NCBI GenBank assembly: GCA_902651635.1
Contig: CACRSC010000031.1
Coordinates: 1,201,322-1,265,321, forward strand
Source: Mastigamoeba balamuthi
Lineage: Eukaryota; Evosea; Mastigamoebida; Mastigamoebidae
Reading direction: 5' to 3'
DNA length: 64,000 nt
This document shows, piece by piece, positions 40,731 to 51,937 of the stretch. The number at the start of each line of letters is the position of its first letter. Within the stretch, counting starts at the first letter, position 1. The notes under the pieces are model-generated. The model worked only from the letters and a program-made list of their open reading frames with translations. It was not told where the DNA came from and did not search any database. The translations under genes were made by a program, and so were the position numbers.

Positions 40731-42879
40731 TCAGTTGCTCTCCATCCGGTCCACCGGGTCCGTTCCATACACGTTGATCTGCCCTGCAGGTGCGTGCCCA
40801 GGTGAGAAGAAGGCGCTCTTAGGGCAAATAAAAACTGCGCACAGCTGTTGAAGGTCGCTACGGACTTGGACGAGCGGTGGTCCGAGACCATCAGAGACCA
40901 CGTCCCGGCGGACGACTCCCCCCAGTTCCTGCACCTGCGGTAGGGGAGGGGGCTCAGTTGCGCCCGCACGCGTGCAGTGGCGGCAGACGCACGAGGTGAA
41001 CGTCCAGCCGGCGTAGTTGCTCCCCCTGTCGTTGTGCATCTCGGCCAGGACGGACTTGGTGCCGTGCGGCGAGACCAGCACGACGCCGATGTCGCCCCTG
41101 GCGGCCACGGTGATGTTGACCCACACCTCGACCCACTCGACGACGATGTCGCGGTCGACGTCGATCTCCGAGACCGCCGGCGCCCCGGTCCCGTCCTCGA
41201 CGGCCTTGAGGGCCAGCATCGTGCTCGACGCGTGCGAGACCTCCTCGGCGACGTGGCGCCAGCCGAGCGAGAGCTCGACGGCCCTCGACGCGTTGATGAC
41301 GCCGAACCCGAACTTGTGCGAGTGCCAGAGCCCCGCGCCGTTCTGCGCCCAGTCGGCGTCCTCGGTCGACGTGCGGTAGCACGAGCGCACGACGATGTGC
41401 TGCACGTCGCGGTAGCCGAGCTCCTTGTTGGCGCTCAGCATCAGCGCGACGACGCCGGCGACGATGGGGGCCGAGGCGCTGGTCCCCGTGAACGTGCTCG
41501 CGCAGTCGGCGCCCGAGATGCCGCGCGCGCCCATGAGGTCCGACGTGGTGATGGCGGGCATGCCCGTGTCGCCGCTGGGGGCGCTGACCATCAGCGCCGC
41601 GCACTGCTCGCTGTACGACGGGTGCCCGCCGCGCACGTTGACGGCGGCCACCGTGATGGTCAGCCGCGAGTTGGCGTAGCCGTCGTAGTTGCAGTTGTCG
41701 CGCTGCCTGGCGCCGTTGCCAGCGGCCCAGACGTACACGTTCCCCCTGCCGCCCCTGCCCTTCCTGACCTGCGCAGAGGCCACGGGACACAAGGACGCTG
41801 AGCGCAGCCGCAAGGCACGGGGGTCCACGCACAGAGTCGAGCATGGCGATGCGCGCCAGAGGGCCAGGGCCCTCGAGCCGCTTGCCGTCGTCCACGGGTC
41901 CCCAGCTCACGCTGTAGACGTCGTTGATCTGCGGGCTGCGATCAGCGCTCCGGTTTCCCCACGCGTTGTGCCGCTGCGTGCGTCGTTTCTGTAGCTGAGA
42001 CCCAGCGCCTCCCTCGCGTCCTCGACGATCTGGGAGATCAGCCTGATGGCCGAGAGGCCGGCCCTGTAGGCCACGCCGACGCCGCAGACGGAGTTGTCGC
42101 GGGCGGCGGCGACGCCCCCGGCGCTGGTCCCGTGGTCGTCCTCGGCGGTGGGCGTGGGCAGCGCCTGGCCCCTGTTGTAGTCCCACGACGCCTCGGGCGA
42201 CCAGTTCTCCTTGATGTCCGGGTGGTTGTACTCGATGCCGTCGTCGACGACGCAGACGGTGACGCCCTCGCCCTTGGCCCCGAAGTCCAGCCAGGCGCCC
42301 TGCGTCATCGCAGGCATTTCCCAGGGAGGGGGAGGGTTGGATTCGTCTATCTTCAGCGGCAGCGGGGGGTCCTGTGGTCACCTGCGCGTCGATCGAAGAC
42401 AGGTGCCACTGCGCAGAGTACAGCGGGTCTTTGACCTCAGGCGGGGGCGGGCGGTACGCCCCTCGCTTCTGCCTGACGCGCGCCACCTGCTCCTCGGCCC
42501 ACTCGACGCCGTACGCGCCCTCGACGGCCCTCGCCGTCGCCCTCTGCGGCTGCCGGGTCAGATGCGGCGCAGAGAATCGTGCGACCTTACGGCCCGGTCC
42601 AAACATGTAGAACCCCTTCAGTTCCCCGATGGCGCTGCGCCGTGCGAACCGTTGAGACCCGCGCCGCGGTTGGTGAGACGCGTGCACAAACGCGCACCCG
42701 AGATTCGTGAGGCCGAGCGAGGCGGCGACGGCGTCGGCGTCGACGCCGGCGGTGACGCGCACCGCGACCTGGCCCGTGGGGCCCTCCTCTGCGGGGGAGT
42801 CCAGGTGCCACGCCGCATCGGGCGGGGCGGCGCACGCTGCGTGGAGCACCAGGGCGGCGACGAGCACCGCGCGGGCCAT
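40731..42879 (-). CDS. Kexin/furin-type subtilase (proprotein convertase)
   Basis: Secretory-pathway S8 endoprotease that cuts proproteins at basic sites. Exons 42879-42382, 42299-41982, 41928-41833, 41768-40993, 40934-40843, 40783-40731; 610 residues. Signal peptide (MARAVLVAALVLHAACA), prodomain with a self-cleavage-like VRQKR at about 130, then the catalytic domain: Asp in CVVDDGIEYNHPD, His in EDDHGTSAGG, oxyanion Asn in WAAGNGA, Ser in FTGTSASAP. A P domain follows (EIDVDRDIVVEW, GWTFTS, GESSAGTWSLMVSDH, FNSWQINVYGT). It ends soon after the P domain with no membrane helix, so it should be soluble. Intron 2 fits only a GC donor (41981). Intron 4 has tandem acceptors 6 bases apart, both in frame. 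Confidence 0.9.
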
Positions 42880-43819
42880 GAGGACCGGTTATTAAGCAAA
42901 AAAAGCGTTGTTTCCGTATTCAAAATCGGCGGCCGGTGTCTGTTTATCGGACATATCCCCAAATTCCATCCATCACGCTGAATGCCGCTTGGCGCCTCTT
43001 AGTGAGCGAGACTGGGGTCTTTTGTAATAAGTCGGCAGTGATTCTGGGAGGTAATTACTCAGATATGAACTCCCCAGTGGCATCATACGTGAATGACACC
43101 AACCGAATCGATTGAATTGCTGAGTGATTGCATAGATTTCCACATCAGTCAGGTGACTTTTGGTGGGCCTCCTAGTTGTTCACTTTCCTTCCATCGCTGC
43201 TTTGTATGTCCTTCTTTTTCCAACTGCGCATCTCAGTGCTGTTCCTTTTCATCAAACCTGTCATGGCTGCCTCAGTGGGTCTAGCTATCTTACCTCACAG
43301 CTTCACCAAATCACGAATGGTGCCACTCTTATGTTAAAGAGCATACAGTATTCGATATGACTTAAGATGATACGACCATTCTTCTGTGTTGTCATTTGAG
43401 GACAAGAACTTCACTGCCGCTGCTGCAGGCTCGTTACTCACTTGATACCTCAGTTTTGGTGTTAACTGGTCACAGGGTGGTTCAACCCACAGAGTTGAGT
43501 TCTTTGCCGACCTATAGGAGGATAGCGCAGAGAGAGCACGTAACGAAGCCCACGGAGTGGAGTGCGATTCAATTGATTTTCAAATACTGATTTGAAGTGA
43601 GCAGGATCTTCATTGGTCTTGATTGCACAGCACGCTCAATCACCCGCCGGTAGGATTCTTCGGACGGAGAGGGCTTCGGAGGGCTTTCGGGTCAGGTGAA
43701 CATCGGTGAATCGGGGGTGAGAAGAGTGCACGTGAGCGTCACGGATTTGAAGTTGGGGCATGTGTGACTCGTACACTCAGAAAAAAATCGCACCACACAA
43801 TTTAAACGTATCCCAGAAA
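42880..43819. other. Long divergent intergenic region, A/T-rich
   Basis: About 940 bases between divergent starts of the kexin and cysteine desulfurase genes, clearly A/T-richer than the coding DNA. The small open frames are not conserved-looking. I see no tRNA or known RNA. Promoters of both genes must lie here. Confidence 0.45.
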
Positions 43820-45484
43820 ATGTCGTCGGCCCCCCAGCAGCACCGCGTCTACCTCGACAACAATGCGACCACCCGGGTCGACCCCGCCGTCTTCAAGGGT
43901 ACCCCCCCCGCTCACTGCGCGCTGGCCCCCGCAGGACGCCACTGACCCCGTCCCCCCTCTCGCCAGCGATGGAGCCGTACCTGAAGGAGGAGTACGGGAA
44001 CCCGAGCTCGCTGCACCAGTTCGGCATCGAGGTCCGGGCGGGCCTCAAGCACGCGCTCGACCAGATCTACGCCGCCATCAACGCGGACGACGACGACGAC
44101 GTCATTGCCGTCGGCTGCGCCACCGAGGCCAACAACACTGTGCGTGGCCCCGGGGGAATCTTTTTTCTCCTTTACGCGCGAGCGCGCAGCGCTGCCTTTC
44201 TTCTTTGATGACGACCCAATTCCGGGCTTTTTCTCGCCGGCTCTTCGCCGGTGATTCCGGTGCGTGGCGCGTCACCCAGTGTCAGGGACCGGGGGCGACA
44301 CGCGCGCCTGGGTCCCGGCGCTGCCCGCGCTCGGGTTTTGGGTGGAGTGAGTGGGGGTTTTCTTTCTTCTATGGGACGTGGCACTGACGTGGTGCCGAAC
44401 ACCAACAACGCACGGCCGCGCTGCACAGGTGCTCAAGAGCATCTACTTCGACTTCATCAGGACGGGCAAGCGGACGCAGATCGTGACGACCAAGCTCGAG
44501 CACCCGTCGATCTCGCAGACGTGCGAGTTCCTCGAGACGCTGGGCGCCAAGGTCGTCTACCTCGCGCCCAACTCGGACGGCGTCATCACGGCCGACGCCG
44601 TGCGCCAGGTCGTCAGCGACAACACGGCGCTCGTCTCGGTCATGTGGGCCAACAACGAGACGGGCCTCATCAACCACGTCGCCGACATCTGCGAGGTCGC
44701 GCACTCTGTCGGCGCCCTCTTCCACACAGACGCGGTCCAGGCGATGGGCAAGGCACGCACTCAATTCCCCCAGGGCAATTCGAATTCCCAATAATTACAC
44801 CACACGTGTTGGCTGAATCTAACTTCCCCCCTCTCTCCCTGCTCGCGCGCGCGCGCTGGGGCTGCTCTGGACCGCTAGACGCACGTGGACATGAGGGTGT
44901 GCAAGGCGGACTACCTGACGTTCAGTGCGCACAAGTTCCACGGGCCCAAGGGCGTGGGCGCGCTGTACGTGCGCAAGGGCGCTCCGCTGGTGCCGCTGCT
45001 GCACGGCGGCGAGCAGATGGGCGGCCGTCGCGCGGGGACGCTCAACGTGGCGTACATTGTCGGCATGGGCGTCGCCATCGAGCAGGCGTGCGGGGCCGAC
45101 ATGGACGCGCACCTCGAGCGCATCCGGCGGCTGCGCGACAAGCTCGAGGACGAGCTCGTCAGGATCCCCGGCGTCTTCGTCATCGGCGACCGCAAGGACA
45201 GGACGCCCAACACGATCTTCGCGAGCTTCCGGGGCGTCGAGGGCGAGGCGCTGCTGTGGGACCTCAACCGGGCGGGCATCGCGGCGAGCACCGGCAGCGC
45301 GTGCGCCAGCGAGAGCCTCGAGGCCAACCCCACGATCACGGCGATGAGCATCGACACGGAGCTCAGCCACACGGGCATCCGCTACAGCCTCAGCCGCTTC
45401 ACGACCGAGGAGGACATCGCCGCCGCCGCCCGGGCCACGGTCCTCGCCGTCGACCGGCTCCGCAAGATCTCGGGCATCCACTGA
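43820..45484 (+). CDS. nifS: NIF-type cysteine desulfurase
   Basis: PLP enzyme that takes sulfur from cysteine for Fe-S cluster assembly. Exons 43820-43898, 43967-44139, 44429-44752, 44879-45484; 393 residues. The N terminus goes straight into VYLDNNATTRVDP with no targeting peptide, so it is probably cytosolic. Landmarks: YGNPSSLHQFG, EHPSISQTC, LVSVMWANNETG, FHTDAVQAMGK, PLP Lys in FSAHKFHGPKG, LLHGGEQMGGRR, catalytic Cys in STGSACAS, YSLSRFTTEEDI. The wording matches the NifS group of epsilon-proteobacteria and of Entamoeba/Mastigamoeba rather than mitochondrial NFS1/IscS. The scaffold NifU is not in this window. Intron 3 fits only a GC donor (AAG then GCACGC at 44753). Confidence 0.9.
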
Positions 45485-46193
45485 GCAACAAACAACGAAC
45501 GATACGGCGTTGGCTATAACCCCTCCCGCAACGCCGTGTCCCCTCTGCGCACTCCCTCCTCCCTCTCCCTCTCCCTCTCCCTCCCCCTCCCCTTCCACCT
45601 CCCACCCCGCGATAATAGGGGAGTTGCACTGCAGACTGCAGTGCAGGCTCTTCAGGCGGCCTCTACTGCTCGTTCATAGCAGCGGGTGCAGTATGCTTGC
45701 CTCGGGGCACTGCGCACTTGCCCCGGCGGACTTTGCCAGCCTTCCCTGGGAGGGGCTACGACACGTGCAGAGCGCTGCTTGGTCATACGCACGAGCCGCG
45801 TTAAGGCCGGCAGAGGTGCGTATTGCCCGCCCGCACACCCGTCACAGTCAGGCTCTCTCGCACTGCACTGCACGATTTGCCCCGCCGCGCGAACAGTGTG
45901 CGGGACAGGGTGCAGAGCAGACACGCGCAGACCAACTTCTCGGTGCCCAACGCCACTCAGGGTTCGAACCGGTACTGTTGTTGTGCACATCAAGCGATGC
46001 ACGGTGATTCCGAGAAATTTCTGCAGTGCCATGACAGGCGGAATTTCCTGCCCCCGGTACCTATCCCCGAAAATTCCCCCTGCTGTCATCTTCGCCACGC
46101 GGCTTCGATTACCGAGATGCAGTGACGCAATATTCGGTCCGTAAGATCTCCCCGTGGCACACAACACCTTTCATTCATCAACCGCATTCAAGC
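45485..46193. other. Intergenic region between desulfurase and transporter
   Basis: About 710 bases. Starts with a pyrimidine tract (45551-45615). The rest shows scattered frames on both strands without domains. No RNA gene recognised. The transporter promoter is expected near the right end. Confidence 0.4.
45551..45615. repeat. CT-rich low-complexity tract
   Basis: Almost pure pyrimidine (CCCTCT units) just downstream of the desulfurase stop codon. Simple sequence; may aid 3' end formation or be neutral. Confidence 0.7.
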
Positions 46194-47508
46194 ATGAACC
46201 CGTCAGACAAGGAGATTCCCCTCGAGACGGTGCGCTTGTGAACCTCTCGCACTGTGCTCGCCAGTCTCACCGTCCGCTGTGCGCCAGCTCCCGTGTGGCC
46301 CCGCGCTCGCGACTCCCTCGCCTGCGTGCGCAACACCCGGCGCCGTACCGTGCACCGCTCCCGCTCCTGGCAGCGCTGTGGGCACCGACCCGTCGTCGGT
46401 GGTGATCGACATACAGAGCGCCTTCGTGGCCCCGGACAAGATAATCTGGGTTGTGGAGAAGGTGGCCATTGGCAAGGCAAGCACACTCTTGTCTGCCCCC
46501 TCATCTCCCTGCCTGTGCCACGCCTCAACATCCTCCTCCCTCCCCCGCAGGCAACGCGAGACATCCCTCGGACTGTTCTGCTCGCAGTGCTCACGGGAAT
46601 GATGCTGGGGATGGGCCTCACGGTCGCAGTCACCGTCGGGAAGGGAGTGCCGTCCCTGGACCCGGGCCTGCAGAAGTTCTTGTTTGGGTACGACGTTCCC
46701 CAAATCCCAGCGACAATCGTGCTCGCAGCTGATGTCCGCATCAGGGCAATGGCGCCGGTCTCGCTCTTCCTCATCGCGCTGACGGGCGGGGAGCTCTTCA
46801 CGGTCAACTGTGCGTTCATGGTCCCGGCCATCCTCAACGGCAAGGTCAAGTGGTGGCGGGGCCTGCTCAACCTCTGCGTGGTCTACCTGGGCAACTGCGT
46901 TGGAGCTATGTCCTTTGCGTACTTCTTCGCCTTCCTGCCCCAGTTGTTCCAGAAGGACCCCTGGTGCACGGGCGTGCGGCAGATGGCCGAGTCCAAGGCC
47001 GCCCTGGACTTCTGGGTCACGTTCCTGCTGGCCATCTGCAGCAGCTGGATGCTGTGCCTCGCGGTCTACCTCGCCAACGCGGGCAAGACCATCGCCTGCA
47101 AGGTCGTCGTGAGCTGGTTCCCCGTCCAGTCCTTCATGACGATTGGGTACCCGCACTGCATCTCGGACATGTTCCTCGTCCCCCTCGGGATTATGTATGG
47201 GGCCGACTGCTCTTGGGGCGACTTTGTACGAATCCACCCATTCCATTCCGAGACACGCACTCACTGTTTTTCAGATCGCGAGAATCCAGGTTCCTGTGGT
47301 TCTGGGCAATGCAGTCGCAGCCATCCTCTTCGTTGGGCTGTGCTATTGGTACATCTATGGCATTGAGCCAAACTGGAGCTGGAGACTTTTTGCAAGGTGC
47401 CCGAAAATCAGGCACTCGCAACTCGCGAAGAGAATAGAGCCGACTGAGACGGACGAGAAGGAAAAGGCTAAAAAGTCACCGGAGCCAATCACTGTGGCGA
47501 ACGCGTGA
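46194..47508 (+). CDS. Formate/nitrite transporter (FNT) family channel
   Basis: Membrane channel family moving small monovalent anions (formate, nitrite, lactate or hydrosulfide) in both directions. Exons 46194-46237, 46374-46476, 46551-47225, 47275-47508; 351 residues, phases consistent. About six hydrophobic helices: VLLAVLTGMMLGMGLTVAV, the GGELFTVNCAFM pore segment, VVYLGNCVGAMSFAYFFAF, FWVTFLLAICSSWMLCLAV, MFLVPLGIMYGA, and VVLGNAVAAILFVGLCYW. The cytosolic tail is charged (KEKAKK). Intron 2 fits only a GC donor (AAG then GCAAGC at 46477). In anaerobic protists such channels can export fermentation products; the substrate cannot be read from the sequence. Confidence 0.88.
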
Positions 47509-47822
47509 AAAACAAGGCATTTATTTTATATTGAAGAGTCGACATGGAAAGGAGTGTAGTCGAAAAATGTGTCTCCGAATAACGCAGTGCGCGCCATAAC
47601 CACTCGGCCACTCAGTCTTTACAAAGATTTTTTGTCTGAATCGCACTAAAACGCAACCTGCGATGGGAAAGTCCATCGAGAAACAACCAGTCGTTTGTCT
47701 GCCATACACCTTCGTGAATAGAAAGAAGCACAGGTTGTTTATGCCCAGTACTTTCTGCGAACTGCTGGTTACAACGCAGCGAGCAAGAAGCTCATACTCA
47801 AGGCCCCGTGCAAAGCGCGTGC

Positions 47823-49114
47823 TCAGGGAGCGTTCACGACGACCTCCACGGCATGGTCCTCCTCGCGCTGGGGAGCGTCGTGCGGCTGGTTGAGGTTCAT
47901 CCACTCGTTCTCGTTCCTCCTCCTGACCAGGAACACGATCAGCGGGGTGCCCACAGCCGCCAGAGCCGCGAGGCCGAGGACGACCGGCGCGGCCACCCAC
48001 GCCAGCGACCTCCTGTTGCTCCTGTGCGGGGCCCTGGACCACACCGTGCGCCCGTTGAGGGGCATCGTCATCCTGTAGTTGGACGTCACGTTCCCCTCCG
48101 AGTCCTGTGCGGCGTCAGACCTCAGTGCCAGACCCCTCCCAGCCCTCTCGACTGCTGCGCACGTGCTCGGCGGCGCGGATGAGCTCGAGCTGCGCGTGGG
48201 TGATCTTCTGCGTCTCCTTGGCGAGGTACCAGTGCACGACCTCGGAGCACCCCGGCGTCGTGAGCGAGCCCTTGTAGTGGTAGTACTGGCTCTCGGCGTG
48301 CTCGGGCAGCAGCACCTCGGGGTCGAAGCCCTCGAGGCCCACCAGCAGCGACGCGTTGGGGGCCGTCAGCTTCGACGCGACCGCCAGCACGGGGTCGAAC
48401 CCCTCGGCGCCCCTGTCCGCGACCTCGAACAGCACGCCGTAGACCAGCAGGTCGCCCGAGACGTTGTGCGCCACGGCGTCGGCCAGGCTGGCGAAGGACG
48501 ACTTGTAGTGCACGTAGTGCGCCTCGAGCGCGTGGGCCACGCCGTCGAGCGTGTGCTCTGTGCCCAGCTGGTCGTTGGTCTGGTGCCAGTGGAAGTGCAC
48601 CCCGGTCAGCAGGTACTCGACCCCGTACGCGTCGACCAGCTTGTTCTCCTTGGGCTGTCCCCCCCGCCAGAAGCGTCAAAAATCGTTTTTGGGGAAAAAC
48701 CCGAGCAGTTGCTTTTTGCTCACCTCCTCGATCTCGACGTCGACGGTGGCGCCGTTGTTGACGATCTTGACGTCGTTGTGCTCGTAGTCGAAGTGGAGCT
48801 CGCGCAGGCTGTCGAGCGCCACGACGTCGGCGGTCTTGATGTCGATGGGCGACTGGTGCTGGCCGGCAGCGTCCGGGTAGGCCAAGTGCCAGTGCTCGGG
48901 CCCTATAACGATCCGCCGGCGTGGAAGAAATCCAATTGATATTTTGTGAGATGAATCTTCTACGGGGATCTACAGTGGAAGACTGGATGGGCAGCGGGGC
49001 ACCATAGGGCTCCTCCGGGCTGGGCAGGTACCCCCAGACGTGGCCATACCCCACCGCGCCGGCGCTGGCGATGGCGGACACGGCGATGACGATCAGGGCA
49101 ACGCGCGACTGCAT
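47823..49114 (-). CDS. Membrane-anchored alpha-carbonic anhydrase
   Basis: Zinc enzyme interconverting CO2 and bicarbonate. Exons 49114-49003, 48902-48724, 48654-48163, 48104-47823; 354 residues. Signal or anchor helix (VALIVIAVSAIASAGAVG), then GPEHWHL, QHQSPIDI, the zinc His pair in VHFHWH, the third zinc His in ALEAHYVHY, TEHT, and GSLTTPGC, all as in active alpha enzymes. After the catalytic domain comes PLNGRTV and a C-terminal membrane helix (WVAAPVVLGLAALAAVGTPLIVFLV) with a short cytosolic tail of about 30 residues. The catalytic domain should face outside the cell or a lumen. Convergent with the FNT gene. Confidence 0.92.
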
Positions 49115-49448
49115 CCTTTGGGGAAGAGAAGCTTCCGGCACACAGGGGCTTTTGGTGGCTTCCACAAGGGAAAGAAAAGAACACCAGCAGAGAGAGAGAG
49201 AGAGCAGCAAAAATCCTCAAAAATCTCGTCAAATGACGTACATCGCGGGAACCGAATTTCCTGTCTTGTGGCAATCGCATCCCGCACCGCACTCTGTTCG
49301 CAAGCACCCCTGCGAGCCAGTCGCGATCGGGATCCGGGCGCCTGCGGTGTGGGGGCGCGAGATTTCCGGCTGCGTATCTCGGAAGTTGCCCTCATACGCG
49401 GCAGCAGCGGGGCCCCCCACATTTTTGGTTTTCGCCATCAGATAAGGG
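49115..49448. other. Divergent intergenic region
   Basis: About 330 bases between the starts of the carbonic anhydrase and the glycosyltransferase. Contains a short AG run near 49190-49205. No RNA gene or clear promoter element recognised. Confidence 0.4.
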
Positions 49449-50453
49449 ATGATCGACGCCGCGCGCCCCCACAGGGCCGGCAGGCGCGCAGGCGCCGCGC
49501 GGGCCATGAGCCCCGTGATGGCCGCGGCGCTGGTGCTGGGCGTCTGCCTGGTGGTCGCGACGGCCACCGTCGCCGTCTCGTTCCGCCTGACGCCCTCTGC
49601 GGCCGTCGTGCCCGCCGTCGCCCCGGCCGACGCGCCCGAGGCGTACCCGCGCTGCCTCGAGGCGCTGGCGCTGGGCCCGCCGGGGCCGGCAGCCGCGGGG
49701 GTCTCGCGCGTGATCCACCAGTCGTGGAAGACGGCCGAGGTGCCGCGGTGGGCCCAGCCGATCGCGGAGAGCTGGACGCGGGTGTACGCGGGGGACGGGC
49801 GCTGGCGGCGCGTGCTGCACACGGACGAGGACAACTACAACGTCGTGCGCTGCGTGTTCCCGTGGGCGGTGCCGGCGTACAGGCGCGCCAAGGCCATCGT
49901 GCGGGCGGACCTCGCGCGGGCGGCGTACATGTACGCGTGGGGCGGCGTCTACGCGGACCTCGACGTCGAGGCCGTCAAGCCGCTCGACGAGCTGCTCGAG
50001 CGCATCGACGCCGAGGGCGACGTCGTCGTGCTGGGCCGCGTCGACCCGCCGTCCAAGGACCACCGCGGCGCGATCCCCAACGCGATCATGGCCAGCACGC
50101 GCCCGGGGCACCCGTTCTGGGAGCACTGCATGCGCGACTGGACGAGCAACATCAACAGGCGCTCGCGCACAAAGTACCCCGAGGTCCACGCGGGGCCCAT
50201 CGGCCTGCGCAGGTGCCTCTCGTCGTGGGTCGCAGCCAAGGGCGTCGACGCAGGCGAGGCGCTCAAGACCGAGCGGCCCGTCGCAGGCGTGCGGCTGCTG
50301 GACCCCAAGTACCTCTACCCGCGCAGCTGGAAGCGCAACCCCATCAGGGAGTGCATGGGCGAGGCCCTCGACCCCAAGGCCTGCAAGGAGAAGACCGACC
50401 TCAGCGAGGCCTACACCATCGCCTACTGGCGCCACTCGTGGAGCAACTCATGA
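49449..50453 (+). CDS. Type II membrane glycosyltransferase (OCH1-like, DXD)
   Basis: Intronless, 334 residues. A basic N-terminal tail is followed by one membrane helix (about 22-45, VMAAALVLGVCLVVATATVAV), the type II layout of Golgi glycosyltransferases. The lumenal domain has IHQSWKTAEVP, ARAAYMYAWGG and the metal/nucleotide-sugar motif YADLDVE, as in the sugar-transferase family that includes yeast Och1 and capsular polysaccharide synthases. Later blocks: NAIMASTRPGHPFW, HAGPIGL and a C-terminal WRHSW. Donor and acceptor sugars cannot be told from sequence. The Met at 49506 would shorten the tail but keep the helix. Confidence 0.83.
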   Translation: MIDAARPHRAGRRAGAARAMSPVMAAALVLGVCLVVATATVAVSFRLTPSAAVVPAVAPADAPEAYPRCLEALALGPPGPAAAGVSRVIHQSWKTAEVPRWAQPIAESWTRVYAGDGRWRRVLHTDEDNYNVVRCVFPWAVPAYRRAKAIVRADLARAAYMYAWGGVYADLDVEAVKPLDELLERIDAEGDVVVLGRVDPPSKDHRGAIPNAIMASTRPGHPFWEHCMRDWTSNINRRSRTKYPEVHAGPIGLRRCLSSWVAAKGVDAGEALKTERPVAGVRLLDPKYLYPRSWKRNPIRECMGEALDPKACKEKTDLSEAYTIAYWRHSWSNS

Positions 50454-50628
50454 CCCGTCGACCGAACCGAATTCGCGAGAAATGAGACTGGATTCTAACG
50501 CCGTAACAGATCGGGAACCCCGCAATTTCACGTGGTAGATTCAGAGGAGATTCGCCCCTGCGCGCGCAGTTTCCGGATATTTCCGGGATATTTCAGTGCA
50601 CCTAATATCATCCTCTCTCTCCCCCCGG

Positions 50629-51937
50629 ATGGCCGAGACCACCAGCGCCGCCCCGGAGCCCACCTCCGGCCTTCTGTACCCGCCCATCGCCGAGGCCGGC
50701 GACGGGGGCTCGAGCCGCGCGGCCCTGCGCCTGAGCTCGTTCCTGGAGCCGCGGGAGCCGCCGCCGACGCCCGCGCCCGCGAGCTGCTTCCCGGCGCTGA
50801 CGTCTCTGCTCGCCTCTCACCGCGTCTTGCTCGACGTCGAGCGCGAGGACCTCTCGACGACGCGCTTCGCCGAGAGCGCGGGCAGGTACTTCGAGTACGC
50901 GGCCGCCTCGTCGGAAGAGACGGCCGAGGGCGTCTGCAGGGCGGCGAGACTGCCGGCAGACTCGCTGCTCGTGACGCATCTGGCGGCGGATTACTTCAGG
51001 CCCGCGTACTACCTCGCCGTCGACCACGACACCGAGCACATCATCCTCGCCATCCGCGGCACCAAGAGGCTCCCAGACGGTTCGCGGTTTTTTGAATCCC
51101 GTCATAAATTCGCGAACCCGCGCTTTTTTTCCGGTGACGCGGCGGGTTTTTGTTTCGGGTTTTTAGGTTTGCGCAAATTTGACGTGTGCGAAGCGCAGTG
51201 TGGACGGACGTGGGGTGGAACCCGGTGGAGTTTATGGGGGGCCACGCCCACGACGGCTTTGTGAGGGCGAGCACGTTCTTCAGCGACGCCAAGCCCGCAG
51301 AGTACGTCGACGACGACGTCCTCACGCTCGTCTCGCGCCTCAAGCTGGCGCACCCGACGTACACCGTCCGCGTCGTGGGCCACAGCCTCGGCGGCGGCGT
51401 CGCCTCGCTGCTCGCCATCGCAAACCAAAACGGCACGAACTCACAAAGAGCTCAGCGCGACCAGTAAATGGCCACTGACCCCCCCCCGCCTCCGCTTTAG
51501 TCATGCCGTTCATGAAGGCGGTCGTGTTCGGGGCCCCTGCCTGCATCTCGGAGAACCTCCTCGAGGCCTCGCGGAGCTGCGTGACGCACTTTGTCAACGA
51601 GAACGACGTTGTCCCGCGGATAACGGGCAACAGCATCATCAACGCCCTGGGGAGGCTGGGGACGATCACGGGGCTCTCGCGCATCGCCGCGCGTGCCCTG
51701 CCGTCGACGGGCAAGAGGATGGTCCCGCCGGGCAGGATCCTGCACCTCGTGTCCCTGGGCGAGGACGGCGTCGCGGTGGTCGAGGACCAGCCAGAGGACC
51801 TCTCGTCGCTCAACCTCAGCACCTGGAGCATCGAGCACCACCGCAAGCGATCGTACAAGGCGGCCGTGCGACTCCTGATCGAGTCTGCCCACTTCCGTGA
51901 GGCCCAGTGCGGCAATTGCGTCGTGCCGTTCGATTGA
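50629..51937 (+). CDS. Class 3 lipase (sn1-diacylglycerol-lipase-like)
   Basis: Alpha/beta-hydrolase of the lipase_3 family. Exons 50629-51079, 51199-51432, 51501-51937; 373 residues. The N-terminal 60 residues are disordered. Core motifs: HIILAIRGTKRLPDVWTDV (oxyanion strand), the nucleophile elbow GHSLGGGVASLL, AVVFGAPACIS, then FVNENDVVPR holding the catalytic Asp. A His in the C-terminal half (SIEHHRKRSY) probably completes the triad. No membrane helix, so not a full-length animal-type DAG lipase. Intron 2 fits only a GC donor (ACG then GCACGA at 51433). The lipid substrate is inferred from family. Confidence 0.85.

Noticed and set aside
41999-42400. Possible frameshift in the kexin gene after GLSYRND
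   Set aside because: A GC donor at 41981 restores the frame and gives the expected INDVYSVSWG junction, so no lesion is needed.
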